From Egbenema bharatensis (GTDB lineage Bacteria; Cyanobacteriota; Cyanobacteriia; Elainellales; Elainellaceae), in contig NZ_CP182236.1 of NCBI RefSeq assembly GCF_048077055.1, positions 2,666,001 through 2,730,000 of the forward strand: a DNA stretch of 64,000 bases. Direction: 5' to 3'. The position numbers were made by a program, and so were the translations under genes. Under the pieces are notes generated by a model that saw nothing but the letters and a program-made list of their open reading frames with translations, was not told where the DNA came from and did no database searches. Positions 44,839-54,973 of the stretch are shown here, piece by piece. How positions within the stretch are numbered: position 1 is the stretch's first letter; each line of letters starts with the position of its first letter.

Positions 44839-46890
44839 ATGCCCCTGCCGCGTCACCTACTGACTAAAGTTTCTGGTCGGGTTCCCCTGCGAGCCGTCCT
44901 GATTGTGCCGTTTGTGTTGCAAATTGTGATTGCGGTTGGGTTGACGGGGTATTTGTCTCTGCGGAATGGGCAAAGGGCGGTCAATCAGGTGGCTGATGAT
45001 CTGAGGCGGGAGATTGCCAGTCGCATTGAAGAAAAGTTAACCAGCTACCTCGCCTTACCCCACCAGATTAACCAACTCAATGCCGATGCGATCGAACAGG
45101 GGATTGTGGATGTTTCTGACCTGAGCGAACTCGATGCTTACTTAGCCCAACAAATTAGACAGTTAGAGCAGTTGACGGCAATTGTGATCGCCACCAATGC
45201 CCCTGATTATGTGGAAGCGATTACCTTTGATCATCAAGCGGTCACGATCAACATCTGGAACCCGGAAGAGGGCGGCATTTTGCAGTGGACGATCGATGCC
45301 CAGGGCAATCAAAGCCAGAGTACCGCCACGCCGGATTATGACCATCGGCAGCGCGGCTGGTATCGGAACACCTTGATTCAGGGTCGCCCCAACTGGACAG
45401 AACCCTTTGCTACTATTACACCTCAACGCCTGATTATTTCCGCCAATCAACCCATTCATGATGAATCAGGCAATGCGATCGGAGTTACAGGTTCAGATCT
45501 GTCCTTGCTAGAAATCCGTGATTTTTTAAATTCACTGCAAATTGGCAAAACGGGTGAAACCTTCATCGTGGAGCGAGATGGTAACTTGATCGCCAGTTCG
45601 ACCAACGAGCTACCCTTTCAGTCGATCGGAGTGGATGAGGCGGAACGGTTGATGGCGGTGAACAGCGCCGATCCATTGATTCGGGCGACCGCTCAGTATT
45701 TGATGGATGAGTTTGGCAGCTTTGATGGACTGAACACAGCGGCCCTGCAATTTACCACCGCAGAAGGCGATCGGCAGTTCCTTCAGATTATGCCCTATGC
45801 CGACGATCGCGGCATTGACTGGCTCGTGGTGGTGGTGATTCCTGAAGCTGACTTTATGGAGCAAATTCACGCCAACACGCGCCTGACGATTCTGCTGTGC
45901 GGTATTGCCCTGGGGTTAGCCATTCTGGGCGGAATTATCACCGCTCGCTGGATCACCAAGCCGATTATGCAACTGAGCCAGGCTGCCGAGGGCATGGCGG
46001 AAGGAGATTGGAATCAAAAAGTGATTGTGCAGCGATCGGGAGAGTTGGGGGTATTAGCCCATGCCTTTAACCATATGCGGGATGAACTGCGGCAATCTCA
46101 TCAGCAGTTGGAGGAATATTCGCGGGGATTGGAACAGAAAAATGAACAGTTACAAACCCTGGAAGCAGAACTGCGAAAACAACTCAATTTATTTCTTCAT
46201 GCTGTCTCGCACGATCTAAGAAATCCCGTCATTGGCACGTCGATCGTCTTAAATAGTTTGAGCAATCAACCGGGAGATGAATTAAAACTACCGCGCCGCA
46301 TTCTGGAGCGCATGATTGAAGGCAACACACGGCAGCTTGAACTGATTAATTCTCTAATTGACAGCCATGCTGCTGAAACCTGGGGAATTGTGATTCACCC
46401 CCAACCGCTCCAGCTCCACGATCTAGTCGAAGGTGCCCTGACTGACCTCCAACCCATTCTGGAACGGGACAATGCAACCCTGATTAACCAAATTCCGGCT
46501 GACCTGCCGCCGATCGAAGGCGATCCCTTACAGTTAACTCGCGTCTACCAAAACCTGGTGGCCAACGCTCTGAAGCATAATCCCCCTGGACTTTCTCTAA
46601 CTCTAGGAGCAAAGCAGGACGAGCAATTCATTCATTGCATTGTGGCAGACAACGGTATTGGCATTTCCTCGGAACAGCGAGACAAACTGTTTGATCCTTA
46701 CTTTCGAGGCAGTCAAAAGCCAAAGTCGGTTGGATTAGGATTAGGGCTGTATTTGTGTCGGCAAGTGATTGAAGCACATGGGGGGGCGATCGGCGTTGAA
46801 AGCCAGGTTGGGGAAGGCACGACATTTTGGTTTACGTTGCCAGTTGTGGATGCAGACGTTATGACAGCGATCAGCAGCCGAGCATCTTAG
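44839..46890 (+). CDS. Membrane sensor histidine kinase (Cache-HAMP-HisKA)
   Basis: 683 residues. A first span (about 19-41) and a second (about 347-370) frame a periplasmic sensor of about 300 residues with a double-Cache look: the PDYDHRQRGWYRN and GVTGSDLSLLEI motifs are typical of Cache domains that bind small ligands such as amino acids. HAMP follows (KPIMQLSQAAEGMAEGDW), then a coiled coil, HisKA (HAVSHDLRNPVIG) and HATPase (N-box NLVANALKHN, G1 DNGIGIS, G2 GLGLGLYLCRQ). No cognate regulator is adjacent. Confidence 0.92.
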   Translation: MPLPRHLLTKVSGRVPLRAVLIVPFVLQIVIAVGLTGYLSLRNGQRAVNQVADDLRREIASRIEEKLTSYLALPHQINQLNADAIEQGIVDVSDLSELDAYLAQQIRQLEQLTAIVIATNAPDYVEAITFDHQAVTINIWNPEEGGILQWTIDAQGNQSQSTATPDYDHRQRGWYRNTLIQGRPNWTEPFATITPQRLIISANQPIHDESGNAIGVTGSDLSLLEIRDFLNSLQIGKTGETFIVERDGNLIASSTNELPFQSIGVDEAERLMAVNSADPLIRATAQYLMDEFGSFDGLNTAALQFTTAEGDRQFLQIMPYADDRGIDWLVVVVIPEADFMEQIHANTRLTILLCGIALGLAILGGIITARWITKPIMQLSQAAEGMAEGDWNQKVIVQRSGELGVLAHAFNHMRDELRQSHQQLEEYSRGLEQKNEQLQTLEAELRKQLNLFLHAVSHDLRNPVIGTSIVLNSLSNQPGDELKLPRRILERMIEGNTRQLELINSLIDSHAAETWGIVIHPQPLQLHDLVEGALTDLQPILERDNATLINQIPADLPPIEGDPLQLTRVYQNLVANALKHNPPGLSLTLGAKQDEQFIHCIVADNGIGISSEQRDKLFDPYFRGSQKPKSVGLGLGLYLCRQVIEAHGGAIGVESQVGEGTTFWFTLPVVDADVMTAISSRAS

Positions 46891-47069
46891 GATCGTGAAT
46901 TGAATTATCCATCCAACGAGTTGCTTTGCTGACTGGGCAGGCAAGACTTCAGCTTGAGCCCTTCGGCTTGAGTTCAGGAGTTCGGCGAGGCTCACTCGAG
47001 CCGTCGAAAGCTCAGTCGAAACGCTGCCCACCCCACAAGAATCCCAGATGATTAAATTTGCATTCCCCG
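46887..47069. repeat. MITE-like element, long variant
   Basis: Left end TTAGGATCGTGAATTGAATT overlaps the last codons of the kinase gene. The right-end complement is GGAATGCAAATTTAATCATC. The core GACTGGGCAGGCAAGACTTC is interrupted by about 75 bases that include TTCGGCTTGAGTTCAGGAG, then CGCTGCCCACCCCACAAGAA. The length is about 180 bases. Confidence 0.65.
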
Positions 47070-48055
47070 GCGAAAATTGTTAAGTTCAATACCAAAGAAG
47101 GTTAAGTGGGCTTGACTATTTCTAAATAGTTACATAATCTGAAAGGCAGAGTCCCGGAATTGACGATTTGTAGTTTAGTCAGTGAACCGATCGATTGAAG
47201 CGGTAAAAACTTGCTTCTATCCTGTGTTGCTGAAAGCCTGTACCGAAAGCTTGTGCGCTCGCTGTATTAATCACACAATACAAGGAGCTAGTTAATATGA
47301 TTTATTTTGATTAAGTGCCTCTCTGAAAGCCTGTCAGTGAGCGATTTTTCATGCAAAGGCTGGGATATACCCTGGTGAAATGCTGGCTGCTTTATTAGCT
47401 GCTTTAAATGAACTTCGCGTATTGGTTGGATGCATGTTTAAGTTTCAGAGAAATGCACAAACCCTGGCTAAAGGTATACGCAAAATTTACTCATTTGTGT
47501 TCATCTGTGCTGAATTGTGTTGTCGATCACATAGGTGGAATATATCTACCAAAGGTGCAGATCAGTGGTTTGTGATGATCAACACTCGCGATTTAAAGGA
47601 AGCTGTGATAGGTTGATGCTGCACATCATGATTTCATGATCTTGATGTCGTCTTCCTGGAAAGGAAATTTGTTGAACACTTTATAAATCCTCCGTTGATT
47701 GAGATTGTTCAACGTGCTAAATTGCAGCAAACGTAAGTTCGCTTTAAGTGCGAAAAGATCGAAATTGACACTGCAAAACTTGAAATTGCAAAACTTATAA
47801 ACTGCAAACCTGATCAGTTCCCAAACTGACCACAAGCAGACAGCAATGTGAACTCAGCTCGCAATGAGGAGAATTTTTGCTGCTCCCAAATCTGCCGCAA
47901 GGGGTTCATAGTTAACTTAAAAATGCTTCTGCGGTAGCCATTAAGCTCTTTTCATTCAGAGCCAGGGTTTTTATCGCGCAGGAAGAGTAATTCCCCATAG
48001 CCCGCTTGTCGGTTGGTTGCAGATTTTCCGCCACTACCCCCAAGAGGCAAGTTCG
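47070..48055. other. Upstream region of the exporter cluster
   Basis: About 990 AT-rich bases without a firm gene. AAGGAG before ATG at 47297 starts only five codons (M-I-Y-F-D-stop), a possible leader peptide or remnant. A 78-codon frame at 47380 (MLAALLAALNELRVLVGC...) has weak support. Promoters of the cluster must lie here. Confidence 0.4.
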
Positions 48056-51000
48056 ATGAACGTCAATATTGGTACTCTCCAGAGTCTGCCAGACTCCAGT
48101 ACAAACAGTGAAATCATTATTCAAAATGCATTTCTGGAACTGCTCACAACAGCTCAGATTAGAGCCGGAGAAGACTCCCTTGACCTGGCTCAACTGGATG
48201 TCCGGAGCTTTCGGCTGGGAGATGAGATTTCCCTCAGTAGCCCAGATCTTGCTTCTGATAATGAATTATTGACGGCGGAAGCAGAAAGTTCCGTTCAATA
48301 TAAACATATTCAGCCTGATTTTTATTTGGTTTGTCAGGGCAGAGTCCGGTTGCTGTGTCGAGATCAGGAACAGGATCGAGATGTAACAGCGGCATTGCTT
48401 GAAGTAGGAGATACCTTTGGAGCAGATGAGATCCTGAATCCAGCCTCCCTACCCTATCGTGCTGTTGCAGCCAGCCCAGTCCAGGTTGCCCACTTTTCAA
48501 TCGAGCGCCTGACCGCCTTACTCGAAAAACTACCCGCCCTGCGATCGCATTTGACCCATCAGGCCCAACTGCGGGAGCGACTGATTTTTTTCAAATCCTG
48601 CACTGCCTGGAAAGTCCTTTCCAGCCATCAACTGCAATACTTCATTCCTGACCTGGTGGAAGCTACGATCGCACCCAATCCAGCAGGTACAAACAACAAC
48701 TCCGATAACAACTCTGATATTTCTGGTCAAACCGACCATTTCTGGCTGCGGCAGGGCACCCTCCAGCATGAGTCTCGTTCGATCGCCATTGGAGATGACT
48801 GGGGGTATCCAGAGGAACTGTTGACGAATTGGACATCTGAAACGGAGTTGCGGGTCTACAAGCTGGCGGCTAAACGCTGGGAAATGGTGCAATCCCTGCT
48901 CCCCTCGGATGATGGGGAGCAATCGTCAAACGCGGACACAGCATCGCTGAATGGACAGAATCCCGTTGCTCGACCCCGATCGCGAGGACAAATCATCTAT
49001 CAACCCGTTTCTCCCCCCAGCAAGACTCAGGCTAAGCCGCTTCAGCTCGTTTCAGAACCCTCCAACCGCTCTTTAACGGAAGCTGAATCGAATCCGATCG
49101 TTTTTCCCAAACCCGTTCGTCGTCACCTGCTGGATGCCTTTAGCCGCTATCCCTGGATAGAGCAGCAAAGCTCGTCCGACTGTGGGGCGGCCTGTTTGGC
49201 CATGATTACCCGCTATTGGGGGAAACAGATTCCACTACACATTCTGCGGGAACATGCGAATGTTGGCCGGATGGGGGCATCCCTCAAAAGTTTGGCAAAA
49301 GCGGCTGAATTGCTGGGGTATCAGGCCCGTCCAGTCCGGGCCAGTTTGAATCGCATGGCCGAACAGACGAACCCCTGGATTGCCCATTGGGATGGAACCC
49401 ACTATGTGGTGGTTTACAAAGTGAGTCCTCAACGGGTGATGATCAGCGATCCTGCTCTGGGACGACAATCCCTTTCAAGGGAAGAGTTTCAATCCCACTG
49501 GACGGGCTACGCGCTATTGCTTGACCCAACCACGCGGCTACAAAACACGGAAGTCAAACAAACGTCCCTGACTCGCTACATGGGAGCTTTGCTACCCTAC
49601 CGATCGATCATCTGGCAGATTTTGGTGTTCTCGATTCTGATTCAGATGTTTGGGTTGGTGACACCGCTATTCACGCAGATTATTCTCGATCGCGTTGTCG
49701 TGCAGCGCAGCCTGGATACCCTGAATATATTTGCGTTGGGGTTACTGCTATTTGGACTGTGGAATATTGGGCTGGGTGCGGTTCGCCAGTACCTTTTAAG
49801 TTACTTTTCAAATCGGCTGGATTTAACCCTGATTAGCAGTTTCATCAACCACACTCTGAAATTGCCCTTAAAGTTTTTTGAATCGCGTCGGGTGGGAGAC
49901 ATCATTACGCGAGTCCAGGAAAACCAGAAAATTCAGCGGTTTTTGATTCAGCAAGTTGTGTTGGCCTGGTTGAGCTTCGTGACTGGATTTGTGTACCTGG
50001 GGCTAATGCTCTACTACAACTGGCAATTAACCCTGCTGGTGCTATTGCTGATTCCGCCGATCGTGATTTTGACCCTGGCGGCGACTCCCTTCCTGCGACG
50101 GATTTCGCGGCAGATTTTCAAAGAAGTTGCCGATCAAAATTCAGTGCTGGTGGAAATGCTGACGGGAATTGCGACGGTTAAATCGGCGGCGGCTGAACAT
50201 GAACTGCGCTGGCGGTGGGAAGATCACCTGACGCGCCAGTTAAATATGCAGTTTAAGGGGCAGAAATTTGCCATTGGACTGCAATCTGCCAGTGGCTTAA
50301 TTAACTCGATCGGCGGTACGCTGCTGCTCTGGTACGGGGCAACATTGGTGATTCAAGAACAGCTCACCATTGGGCAGTTTGTGGCTTTTAACATGATGGT
50401 CGGCTACGTCATCAGCCCGGTAGTTGCCCTGGTCGATTTGTGGGACAACCTTCAGGAAGTTCTAATTTCTGTTGAACGGCTAAATGATGTCTTTGAAGCC
50501 AAGCCCGAAGAAACCGCCCAGGAAAACCGCTTATCCCTACCCGCGATCGTCGGTCGGGTGGAATTTGAAGATGTCACCTTCCGCTATGGCGATGACGTTG
50601 AGCAGAACACCCTACAAAACATCTCCTTTAAGGTAGAACCGGGACAAACGATCGCCATTGTGGGTCGCAGTGGCTCAGGTAAAAGTACCCTGGTAAAACT
50701 AATTGAGGGACTCTACCATCCGACTCAGGGGCGTATTTTAGTGGATGGGCATGATATTCGTCATGTTTCTCCCCAATCCCTGCGATCGCAGCTTGGCGTG
50801 GTGCCCCAGGAGTGTTTTCTGTTTTCTGGAACCATTACTGAAAACATTACGCTGTATCGTCCAGATTTTACCCTGGAAGAAGTGATCGAAGCGGCCAAGC
50901 TGGCCGAAGCCCATGCATTCGTTCAGGCAATGCCCCTGGGATACAACACAAAGGTTGGGGAGCATGGTTCTTCCCTGTCAGGTGGACAACGGCAGCGAGT

Positions 51001-51283
51001 CGCCATCGCCCGCGCCCTATTGGGTAGTCCCCGCATTCTAGTTTTGGATGAAGCGACGAGTTCCCTGGACACCGAATCTGAACGACGCTTTCAGCACAAC
51101 TTAGCTCAGATTAGCCGCGATCGAACTACCTTTGTGATTGCCCATCGCCTTTCTACCGTTCGCAATGCAGATTCTATTTTAGTCATCGATCGAGGAATTT
51201 TGGTTGAACAGGGGAATCATCAAACGTTAATGGAGCAAAAAGGACTCTATTACTACCTGGCTCAACAGCAGCTCAACCTTTAG
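48056..51283 (+). CDS. HetC-like peptidase-containing ABC exporter
   Basis: 1,075 residues from ATG at 48056. The N-terminal 330 contain a region with a cyclic-nucleotide-binding-like beta roll (YLVCQGRVRLLCRD, GDTFGADEIL). A C39 peptidase follows (about 365-490): catalytic Cys376 (SSSDCGAACLAM), His449 (THYVVV) and Asp465 (SDPALG). Six membrane spans (about 505-780) and an ATPase with Walker A GRSGSGKST, signature LSGGQRQR and Walker B RILVLDEATS come next. This order is that of HetC of heterocystous cyanobacteria and of bacteriocin exporters: the peptidase cuts precursors after a double glycine and the transporter secretes the core. HlyD, a HetP-domain protein and GG-leader peptides are encoded just downstream. 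Confidence 0.93.
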   Translation: MNVNIGTLQSLPDSSTNSEIIIQNAFLELLTTAQIRAGEDSLDLAQLDVRSFRLGDEISLSSPDLASDNELLTAEAESSVQYKHIQPDFYLVCQGRVRLLCRDQEQDRDVTAALLEVGDTFGADEILNPASLPYRAVAASPVQVAHFSIERLTALLEKLPALRSHLTHQAQLRERLIFFKSCTAWKVLSSHQLQYFIPDLVEATIAPNPAGTNNNSDNNSDISGQTDHFWLRQGTLQHESRSIAIGDDWGYPEELLTNWTSETELRVYKLAAKRWEMVQSLLPSDDGEQSSNADTASLNGQNPVARPRSRGQIIYQPVSPPSKTQAKPLQLVSEPSNRSLTEAESNPIVFPKPVRRHLLDAFSRYPWIEQQSSSDCGAACLAMITRYWGKQIPLHILREHANVGRMGASLKSLAKAAELLGYQARPVRASLNRMAEQTNPWIAHWDGTHYVVVYKVSPQRVMISDPALGRQSLSREEFQSHWTGYALLLDPTTRLQNTEVKQTSLTRYMGALLPYRSIIWQILVFSILIQMFGLVTPLFTQIILDRVVVQRSLDTLNIFALGLLLFGLWNIGLGAVRQYLLSYFSNRLDLTLISSFINHTLKLPLKFFESRRVGDIITRVQENQKIQRFLIQQVVLAWLSFVTGFVYLGLMLYYNWQLTLLVLLLIPPIVILTLAATPFLRRISRQIFKEVADQNSVLVEMLTGIATVKSAAAEHELRWRWEDHLTRQLNMQFKGQKFAIGLQSASGLINSIGGTLLLWYGATLVIQEQLTIGQFVAFNMMVGYVISPVVALVDLWDNLQEVLISVERLNDVFEAKPEETAQENRLSLPAIVGRVEFEDVTFRYGDDVEQNTLQNISFKVEPGQTIAIVGRSGSGKSTLVKLIEGLYHPTQGRILVDGHDIRHVSPQSLRSQLGVVPQECFLFSGTITENITLYRPDFTLEEVIEAAKLAEAHAFVQAMPLGYNTKVGEHGSSLSGGQRQRVAIARALLGSPRILVLDEATSSLDTESERRFQHNLAQISRDRTTFVIAHRLSTVRNADSILVIDRGILVEQGNHQTLMEQKGLYYYLAQQQLNL

Positions 51284-52376
51284 GAGGATGAGAGCAAGAG
51301 AGATGGGGAGGTAGTGAGTCATGGGTAATAAACAGGTAATAGGTAATAGGTGATGGGTAATGGGTAATGGGTGATTATTGGTGGTACGTTCTATCCTGAG
51401 CCAATAAAAACAACAATTCAGAATCTATCCAAATAGGCAAGCTTGAAAAAATATCGGAGTAGCTATAGAAACAAACAGTTTCCAGGACGGGAAAACCATG
51501 TTTTGAAAGCCACCAATAGATAGATCTTTATAAGGCATATGTCCCAAATTCTATAGAGTTTTCATTCAGATAAACGCTGGTCAATTTGATGCTGACCGAT
51601 GCCAGTCGTTCTAGATTCCGCTACTCCTTGTATGCCGATCGCCTTGATGTATATAGCTCAGACAGCTTTTCTTCAGCAAGATAGACCACAAAGGTAAAAC
51701 CAGAATTCCCTGTTTAACTTGATTTAGATATTTGATAAAGTTTTCATAAAGATGCAAAATACTGCACACAAGGAAGGGGGTTTTACGTTTTTATTGAAAA
51801 TGAGGAAATCCAAAACAAATTCAGTTTATTTTGAATTTAGATTGATGAATTGGATTAATTCATTGTTCTTTGAGTTTTGTTACCAAAAAGTTGATAAAGC
51901 AGTCAAAAAATTGCCAATCTGGCAGAGTCAATGGAGCGATGGAAATTAATATGGACGGAGGTGTACCTGGCTTTATTTTAGAGATTCTTACCCAACGTCC
52001 TCATTGAACGGACGGAGGTTATATCTGTACAATTCTCGGTCTTTTCAAACAAAAAATTGGAAATACTCTATTAAGTTGGTAAAAAAGAACCTTTGAGTTG
52101 ATTGATTTAAGTTGATTGATTGAATTCAAAGGGCTATCTGAATTCAAGAACTATCTGACCGTTTGCTATCTGTTCAAGCATCATCTAACTATTGATGTTG
52201 CATCTACCCCGCTCTTTAGGATCTATGTCTATAACCGTACCAGCCAAGCCCCCTGCTGATATGACCTGCAATTTTCCTCAAGCGCTTAGATCTTTGGATT
52301 GCCTGGATCTTCTGTCCGTCTAGATCAAATTGCTGGCTTCGTGTCTTTGGATGAACGTTTACTGGTGACTGTTCCT
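51284..52376. other. Long gap between exporter and adaptor genes
   Basis: Contains a heptamer tandem repeat (GTAATGG type) at 51321-51375. A 65-residue frame at 51752-51949 (MQNTAHKEGGFTF...) is doubtful. Another frame at 52225 (MSITVPAKPPADM, 33 codons) follows TAGGA and overlaps the region before HlyD in a different frame; it might be the true N-terminus of HlyD lost by a frameshift. Confidence 0.4.
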
Positions 52377-53960
52377 ATGCAACTAAGATTCGCTCCCACA
52401 CAACGACCTGATGAAGCTAAATCAGCTTTTAATCGTTCTCATAATTGTTCTCATAACTCGTCTGGTGTAATTATTTTTGATGTAATTATTTCAGACGCTC
52501 AGTTCCATTCATCTGAATCGAATTCAACATCGAATTCAACGCTGAATTCCCTTTCCGATTTAGAAGCATCCCTGATTCAGGGAGGGAGTGTTGCTCCAGT
52601 CGATCGCCCCTCTCGTCCCCATGCTGATGCTCAACCTGTCGATGCTCAGCCTGCGAAACGAAGCACTCAATCATCGGAACACTTTCCGGGTTGGAGTCCA
52701 GCTCTCCAGAACGTGCTAGATCAGCCTCCATCTACCTTACCCCTGCGGGTGATGCTGGCAGGTATTGCTTTCTGCGGTGCCTTTGGGGCATGGGCCTGGT
52801 TTGGTCAGGTTCAAGAGGTGAGCCAGGCTCAAGGGAGTCTTGTACCGGAAGGAGAGGTTTATCAGGTGCAGCCGGTGGCTCAGGGCGAAGTGATCCGGCT
52901 AGCGGTGGAGGAAGGACAGTATGTGGAAGCAGGACAGGTGATTGCAACGTTGGATGATCGTCTGGCAGAAACTGAGGTGAATCGATTACAGCAAAGCCTG
53001 GTTTCCTATCAGTTTCAGATGCTCCAAACGCAGGGATTGGTCGATCGCATTCGTTCAGAATTGGATACCCGCAGAGCGATTACCGCAGCCGAGGTACGAG
53101 CACAAGAGGCCGCGATCGCTCAAGCCCAAACTGTGATTAGCACCAATCATCAAACCCTCTCCCAACGAGCAGGAGAAATGGCAGCCTATGAGGCTCGTCT
53201 GGAGCGGTTACAACCTCTGGTGGCAGAAGGTGTAATTGCCCAGGAACAGTTGTTTGAAGTGGAGCAAGCCCTTCGGGAGCATCAGCGAATTAATGTGCAA
53301 AGTCGGGGTGAATTACAGCAATCGGTTGAAGAAGGCGATCGACTTCAGGCAGAATTGATGCGGCGGCAGGCGGAAGGACAACGCAGCGAATTAGAAACCC
53401 AGCAGCGATTGCAGCAATTGGAAGTAGAGCTGGCGCAGATTCAGTCCAACATCACAGAAACTGAAAGCCTGTTGCAGGCAGCCCAAACTCAACTGTCACA
53501 AATGCACATTCACGCTCCGGTCAGTGGCATTGTTTCCACTTTGAACATTCGCAACACGGGTGAAGTGGCTCAACCCGGACAAACGATCGCTGAAATCGCG
53601 CCTGATGGGGTTCCTCTCGTGTTGTCTGCTATGCTGCCCAGTCGGGAAGCGGGTTTTGTTCAGGAAGGCATGCCGGTGCAGGTGAAATTTGATGCTTTCC
53701 CCTATCAAGACTTCGGAGTCATTTCGGGCCGTGTTGAGTCCATTTCTCCCGATGCCAGAATGCATGAGCAAATGGGAGCGGTTTATCAAATAGAGGTCGC
53801 CCTGGATCAGCATGCAGTGAACGGGGGAGATGCAGGTGAAGCGATCGAATTTCGGGCGGGTCAAACGGCCAGTGCGGAAATTGTAACTCGCAGAAGACGC
53901 ATTATGGATGTCATCCTGGAACCGATGAAGAGACTCCAGGAATCTGGAATCAATCTTTAA
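52377..53960 (+). CDS. HlyD-family membrane fusion protein
   Basis: 527 residues from ATG at 52377; the frame is open to 52299, so the start is uncertain. A polar cytoplasmic N-terminus of 120 residues is followed by one span (about 125-142, LAGIAFCGAFGAWAWFG). A lipoyl-like half (GEVIRLAVEEGQYVEAGQVIATLDD), a long coiled-coil hairpin, the second lipoyl half (MHIHAPVSGIVSTLNI) and a beta-barrel domain make up the rest. It would link the HetC-like exporter to the outer membrane. The N-terminus contains LSDLEASLIQGG at about 59-70, very like the leaders of the peptides encoded downstream. Confidence 0.9.
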   Translation: MQLRFAPTQRPDEAKSAFNRSHNCSHNSSGVIIFDVIISDAQFHSSESNSTSNSTLNSLSDLEASLIQGGSVAPVDRPSRPHADAQPVDAQPAKRSTQSSEHFPGWSPALQNVLDQPPSTLPLRVMLAGIAFCGAFGAWAWFGQVQEVSQAQGSLVPEGEVYQVQPVAQGEVIRLAVEEGQYVEAGQVIATLDDRLAETEVNRLQQSLVSYQFQMLQTQGLVDRIRSELDTRRAITAAEVRAQEAAIAQAQTVISTNHQTLSQRAGEMAAYEARLERLQPLVAEGVIAQEQLFEVEQALREHQRINVQSRGELQQSVEEGDRLQAELMRRQAEGQRSELETQQRLQQLEVELAQIQSNITETESLLQAAQTQLSQMHIHAPVSGIVSTLNIRNTGEVAQPGQTIAEIAPDGVPLVLSAMLPSREAGFVQEGMPVQVKFDAFPYQDFGVISGRVESISPDARMHEQMGAVYQIEVALDQHAVNGGDAGEAIEFRAGQTASAEIVTRRRRIMDVILEPMKRLQESGINL

Positions 53961-54076
53961 GAATAGTTTCGATCGGTTTAGTAATCGATCTAGTGGTTGA
54001 TTCAGTAATCGATCCGTAATCGATTTAGTAAAAGCTGCTGCTTTAAAAATTTGTTGTTTTATCAGAGGTAATTGCT

Positions 54077-54451
54077 GTGTATTCACGTCAACCTTCCAAG
54101 TTGGACAAGGCAATGACAACTGAGCAATTTAATCAAGTTGTAGATGCAATTCTAGCAGGCAAATATTCCTGGGCATGTGTTTTAATTTTGCGCTTTGCTG
54201 GATATAATCCCCTTCACTATATCCCTTATCGCACCTATAATCGCCTCATGAAAGAGCATGGTTCAACCCGTAAAAAGCAAAAACGTGAAGATCAACACTT
54301 TGATACTTATTCAGAATCATCCGATCGCAGATCATCTAGCCGGATTGCTGACTTGAACCATTTAGAAACGCTAGAAGATCAACCTTGTAAAGTACGAGGA
54401 GGCGATCGAATGATTCCAGTCTTCTCATGGTTTAGCTGGGGAAGCAATTAG
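54077..54451 (+). CDS. HetP-domain protein with C-terminal GG leader-like motif
   Basis: 124 residues from GTG at 54077, preceded by GAGGTAA; ATG at 54113 is in frame. Residues 13-60 (TTEQFNQVVDAILAGKYSWA, ILRFAGYNPLHYIPYRTYNR) are the HetP domain, named for the Anabaena heterocyst-commitment protein encoded next to hetC. A basic linker follows. Residues 89-109 (RIADLNHLETLE...KVRGG) match the leader of the five small peptides, so the C39 protease could cut after Gly109 and release the 15-residue tail DRMIPVFSWFSWGSN. This cleavage is inference. Confidence 0.88.
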   Translation: MYSRQPSKLDKAMTTEQFNQVVDAILAGKYSWACVLILRFAGYNPLHYIPYRTYNRLMKEHGSTRKKQKREDQHFDTYSESSDRRSSSRIADLNHLETLEDQPCKVRGGDRMIPVFSWFSWGSN

Positions 54452-54492
54452 CCAATCAATTAATTCAAACTTAAGCAGGAGATTTGAACGCT

Positions 54493-54870
54493 ATGTTGAG
54501 TATTTTTGATCTTGAGCATCTAGAATCTGTTTCTGAATCCAGTACTGAACAGTCCAACATTTCAGGGGGTAGAGCGACTTCAGCCATCTTTGCAACTGCC
54601 TTCGCTTCAGGTGACACTGCATCTGCCTCAACGACTACTCGATCGCACAGCCTTTTGCTACCGCTTAATGGTGCTCTTTCAATTTCACAAGGTCGAGCTT
54701 CTGCGACGGGAACAGGTTCTGATAGTGATGCGTTTGCAGATGTGGATGGCTATGCAGATGGATTAATCACCCAAGAAATCACTGTGTCTAATGCAAATAA
54801 TCGCGGCAATCGATCTAGAGCACAGGCGATCGGCAAGATGATAGCGATTACCCCTCCTTCTCGATTTTGA
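54493..54870 (+). CDS. GG-leader precursor peptide 1
   Basis: 125 residues from ATG at 54493. AGGAG lies 12 bases upstream; a TTG at 54484 is also in frame. The leader is MLSIFDLEHLESVSE, then SNISGG ending at residue 26. The predicted 99-residue core is Ala/Ser/Thr/Gly/Asp-rich (ATAFASGDTASASTTT, DSDAFADVDGYADG), lacks Cys, and ends basic (NRGNRSRAQAIGKM). The leader is shared with four other genes here while the cores differ, the pattern of precursor families cut by C39 exporters. No post-translational modification enzyme is seen. Confidence 0.8.
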   Translation: MLSIFDLEHLESVSESSTEQSNISGGRATSAIFATAFASGDTASASTTTRSHSLLLPLNGALSISQGRASATGTGSDSDAFADVDGYADGLITQEITVSNANNRGNRSRAQAIGKMIAITPPSRF

Positions 54871-54973
54871 GCGGATTTAATTTGTCCTGAATGAGTTCAT
54901 TAAAATGCCAAACTGGCATACCTTTAGTACTTTGATTGTTTAAGCTAGCTGAATCACTCAGGAGAAAATCAAC

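Noticed and set aside
47380..47616. 78-codon frame upstream of the exporter
   Set aside because: Cys-rich mixed composition and no recognisable family; ribosome site only weak. Kept as a note in the intergenic entry.
51752..51949. 65-codon frame between exporter and HlyD
   Set aside because: It has a GG at residues 9-10 but no D-L leader pattern, and the region is AT-rich, so I do not count it as a precursor.
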